This document shows positions 31,414 through 32,780 of a DNA stretch of 32,780 bases, piece by piece. The translations under genes and the position numbers were made by a program. This stretch comes from Lachnospiraceae bacterium (GTDB taxonomy: Bacteria; Bacillota; Clostridia; Lachnospirales; Lachnospiraceae), in contig JAUNPZ010000027.1 in the NCBI GenBank assembly GCA_030536455.1, positions 1 through 32,780 on the forward strand, in the 5' to 3' direction. The notes beneath the pieces are model-generated. The model had not been told where the DNA came from and did not search any database. It saw nothing but the letters and a program-made list of their open reading frames with translations. The first letter of the stretch is position 1; each line of letters opens with the position of its first letter.

Positions 31414-32670
31414 ATGATAATCAGAAATCTTTCAGAACCGGAAATCGAAACTGCCAGGCAGCTCTGCTTCACTGCATTTGAAGCGAATATCGACGGCGCC
31501 GCCTCACCGGCTGCCTCTGCCGACCGGATTCTCCATCAGCCAAAGACCCGCATGCACCGGGATTACCGCAATACCCTCGCCGCCTTTGATGAGAACGGCA
31601 GCATGCAGGCCTGCGTATCTCACTGTCTCTGCCCGGTCTATTTCGACGGGAATACGGCGCAGATGGCTGCGGTCGGAGATGTGGCCGCCCTGCCCGCCTG
31701 CCGGGGAAAGGGCGTGATGAAGGCGCTGTTCTCCACCTTGCTGAACCGGCTGCATCAGCAGCAGATTCCTTTTTCCTATCTGTATCCATTTTCCGGGACC
31801 TACTATGCCCAGTATGGATACAGCTACTGCGTAAAGCATAACCAATGGACGCTGAGTCTGGCTTCTCTTCCCGCCTTTCCGGAGAAAGGCAGCATCCGCC
31901 TGTGGAATCCCTCCCTTCAAAAACCGGTTCAGGAGATTTATGAGCAGTTCTGCTCCCACATCAATCTGGCTGTCCGGAGAGAGTCCATCGAGTGGCTTCA
32001 CGCCATCGGGCAGTTTGAGCCATCCACCGACCACATTTTTACCTATGTTTACTTCGATGAAGCGGATGAGGCTCTGGCTTATATGACCTATCAGAAAAAA
32101 CAGACCCAGCAGGGAAACGTCATGTTCTGCCGGGAATTTTTCTACAAGAATCTTCATGGATTAAAGGGACTTCTTAACTTCTGCCGTTCCAGGAAGGCGT
32201 ATTATGAATCGGTCTGCTTCTCCCTGCCGGAATCGGTGCCTCTTGAGCTGATTCTCTCTGAATTTCAGCTTCCACGGCTTCAGCCTGCCGAAATCCGTCA
32301 GAGGATGCACGGCATGGTGCGGGTGATTGACCCGAAGGCCGCCCTTTCCCTGGCCTCCTTCTCCGGAAACGGCCAGCTCTCCCTCTGGCTCACCGATTCC
32401 CTCCTGCCGCAGAATACCGGCATGTGGCAGATTACCTGGGAACATGGACGTGCCGTCTCCATCCGGACTCCTGCCTCCCCCTGCTGTGCGGAAAGGACGG
32501 AAGCCGAAACAGATATGTCGCTTGATATCGGACTTTTTTCCCGCCTGCTCTGCTCCGGGATATCCGCCCAGGGCCTTGCCCTGCTCCCGGAAGAAACCAT
32601 ACGCTGCAAAAACGAAGCCATCCTCTCCTGCTTCCCGTTAAAGACCGCAGATGTGTTTGAATACTTCTGA
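31414..32670 (+). CDS. Eis-like GNAT N-acetyltransferase with SCP2-like C-terminal domain
   Basis: 418 residues from the ATG at 31414, preceded by AAAGGAG. An in-frame TTG 25 codons upstream lies inside the promoter and was rejected. The first GNAT domain has the acetyl-CoA loop with R97-G98-K99-G100 (ALPACRGKGVMKALF). YPFSGTYYAQYGY follows, the typical Eis-family segment. A second GNAT-like domain and a C-terminal SCP2-like domain follow, ending DVFEYF, where the free C-terminal carboxylate acts in Eis. Eis enzymes acetylate amines of aminoglycosides or peptides. The natural substrate here is unknown, and many gut Firmicutes carry such genes without resistance. Confidence 0.87.
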   Translation: MIIRNLSEPEIETARQLCFTAFEANIDGAASPAASADRILHQPKTRMHRDYRNTLAAFDENGSMQACVSHCLCPVYFDGNTAQMAAVGDVAALPACRGKGVMKALFSTLLNRLHQQQIPFSYLYPFSGTYYAQYGYSYCVKHNQWTLSLASLPAFPEKGSIRLWNPSLQKPVQEIYEQFCSHINLAVRRESIEWLHAIGQFEPSTDHIFTYVYFDEADEALAYMTYQKKQTQQGNVMFCREFFYKNLHGLKGLLNFCRSRKAYYESVCFSLPESVPLELILSEFQLPRLQPAEIRQRMHGMVRVIDPKAALSLASFSGNGQLSLWLTDSLLPQNTGMWQITWEHGRAVSIRTPASPCCAERTEAETDMSLDIGLFSRLLCSGISAQGLALLPEETIRCKNEAILSCFPLKTADVFEYF

Positions 32671-32682
32671 AAACGACAAAAT

Positions 32683-32702
32683 AGGGGCGTTGCTACGCCC
32701 CT
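32683..32702 (-). terminator. Terminator between the acetyltransferase and the right-edge gene
   Basis: AGGGGCG (32683-32689) and CGCCCCT (32696-32702) form a perfect 7-bp stem with a 6-nt loop. A TATTTTG tail follows on the minus strand only, so it mainly serves the gene entering from the right. Confidence 0.6.
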
Positions 32703-32725
32703 GTGCAGAAGATAATGAAGCTGGA

Positions 32726-32780
32726 TTAGTATGCGGTACTTAGCAGAAAATCCGCAACATGCATGGTATGGATACCTTCA
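32726..32780 (-). CDS. C-terminal tail of an unidentified gene (partial)
   Basis: A minus-strand frame enters from the right edge and gives EGIHTMHVADFLLSTAY before TAA at 32728-32726. A terminator lies 24 bp further on, which supports a real gene end. Seventeen residues are too few to name the protein. Confidence 0.45.
   Translation of the reverse strand, partial: EGIHTMHVADFLLSTAY

Overview
The window looks like chromosomal DNA from a Firmicute of the Lachnospiraceae type. This is inferred from the gene content: a gap-pgk-tpiA run, iron-sulfur SdaAA/SdaAB, an Hcp plus ferredoxin pair, GH88, a ROK-controlled sugar ABC operon with Gfo/Idh/MocA enzymes, and a surface protein with choline-binding-like repeats. 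AGGAGG-type ribosome binding sites and near-consensus sigma-A promoters agree with this. No rRNA, intact IS element or CRISPR array is visible.

Left part (1-10.7 kb). A partial AAA-ATPase/PD-(D/E)XK gene runs off the left edge. Next on the minus strand are gap, pgk and tpiA, transcribed in that order from a strong promoter, with a hairpin terminator between gap and pgk and another after tpiA. A Na/Pi-cotransporter fused to a PhoU domain comes next, and is divergent from the plus-strand serine dehydratase pair sdaAB-sdaAA. The latter converges tail to tail, with a 10-bp overlap, on a GH88 unsaturated glucuronyl hydrolase, which lies downstream of a membrane-anchored amidase_2 protein.

Middle part (10.7-21.5 kb). 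A plus-strand PurF-like protein lacks the N-terminal catalytic cysteine and carries an extra four-cysteine insert. It is followed by tRNA-Ser(CGA), a fragment of an M15-type phage lysin, and a compact locus at 12.98-13.30 kb that has the full layout of an Fst/par-type type I toxin-antitoxin module: a 28-residue hydrophobic peptide with a WLD tail, two convergent promoters, a shared bidirectional terminator, direct repeats that let the short antisense RNA pair with the toxin start region, and a leader able to hide its own ribosome binding site. Then come a D-cysteine desulfhydrase family enzyme, an SH3/amidase_3 lipoprotein, and a nitrosative-stress unit (hcp plus ferredoxin protein) divergent from a Crp/Fnr regulator, with a perfect 14-bp palindrome between them. 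A large secreted protein with choline-binding-like repeats follows.

Right part (21.5-32.8 kb). Nine minus-strand genes, spaced 14-44 bp apart, form one apparent operon from a consensus promoter near 31.2 kb to a strong terminator near 21.55 kb: NPP-type phosphodiesterase, ROK regulator, ABC solute-binding protein, two permeases, a PHP phosphoesterase and three different Gfo/Idh/MocA oxidoreductases. No ATPase is encoded, so a shared one is presumably used. The set suggests import and intracellular breakdown of a phosphodiester- or phosphate-containing sugar or polyol. Divergent from it is an Eis-like GNAT acetyltransferase, and the extreme right edge holds the tail of another minus-strand gene.

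The most noteworthy item is the Fst/par-like locus, where promoters, terminator, repeats and leader structures all agree. The PurF paralogue and the phosphodiesterase/oxidoreductase operon come next.
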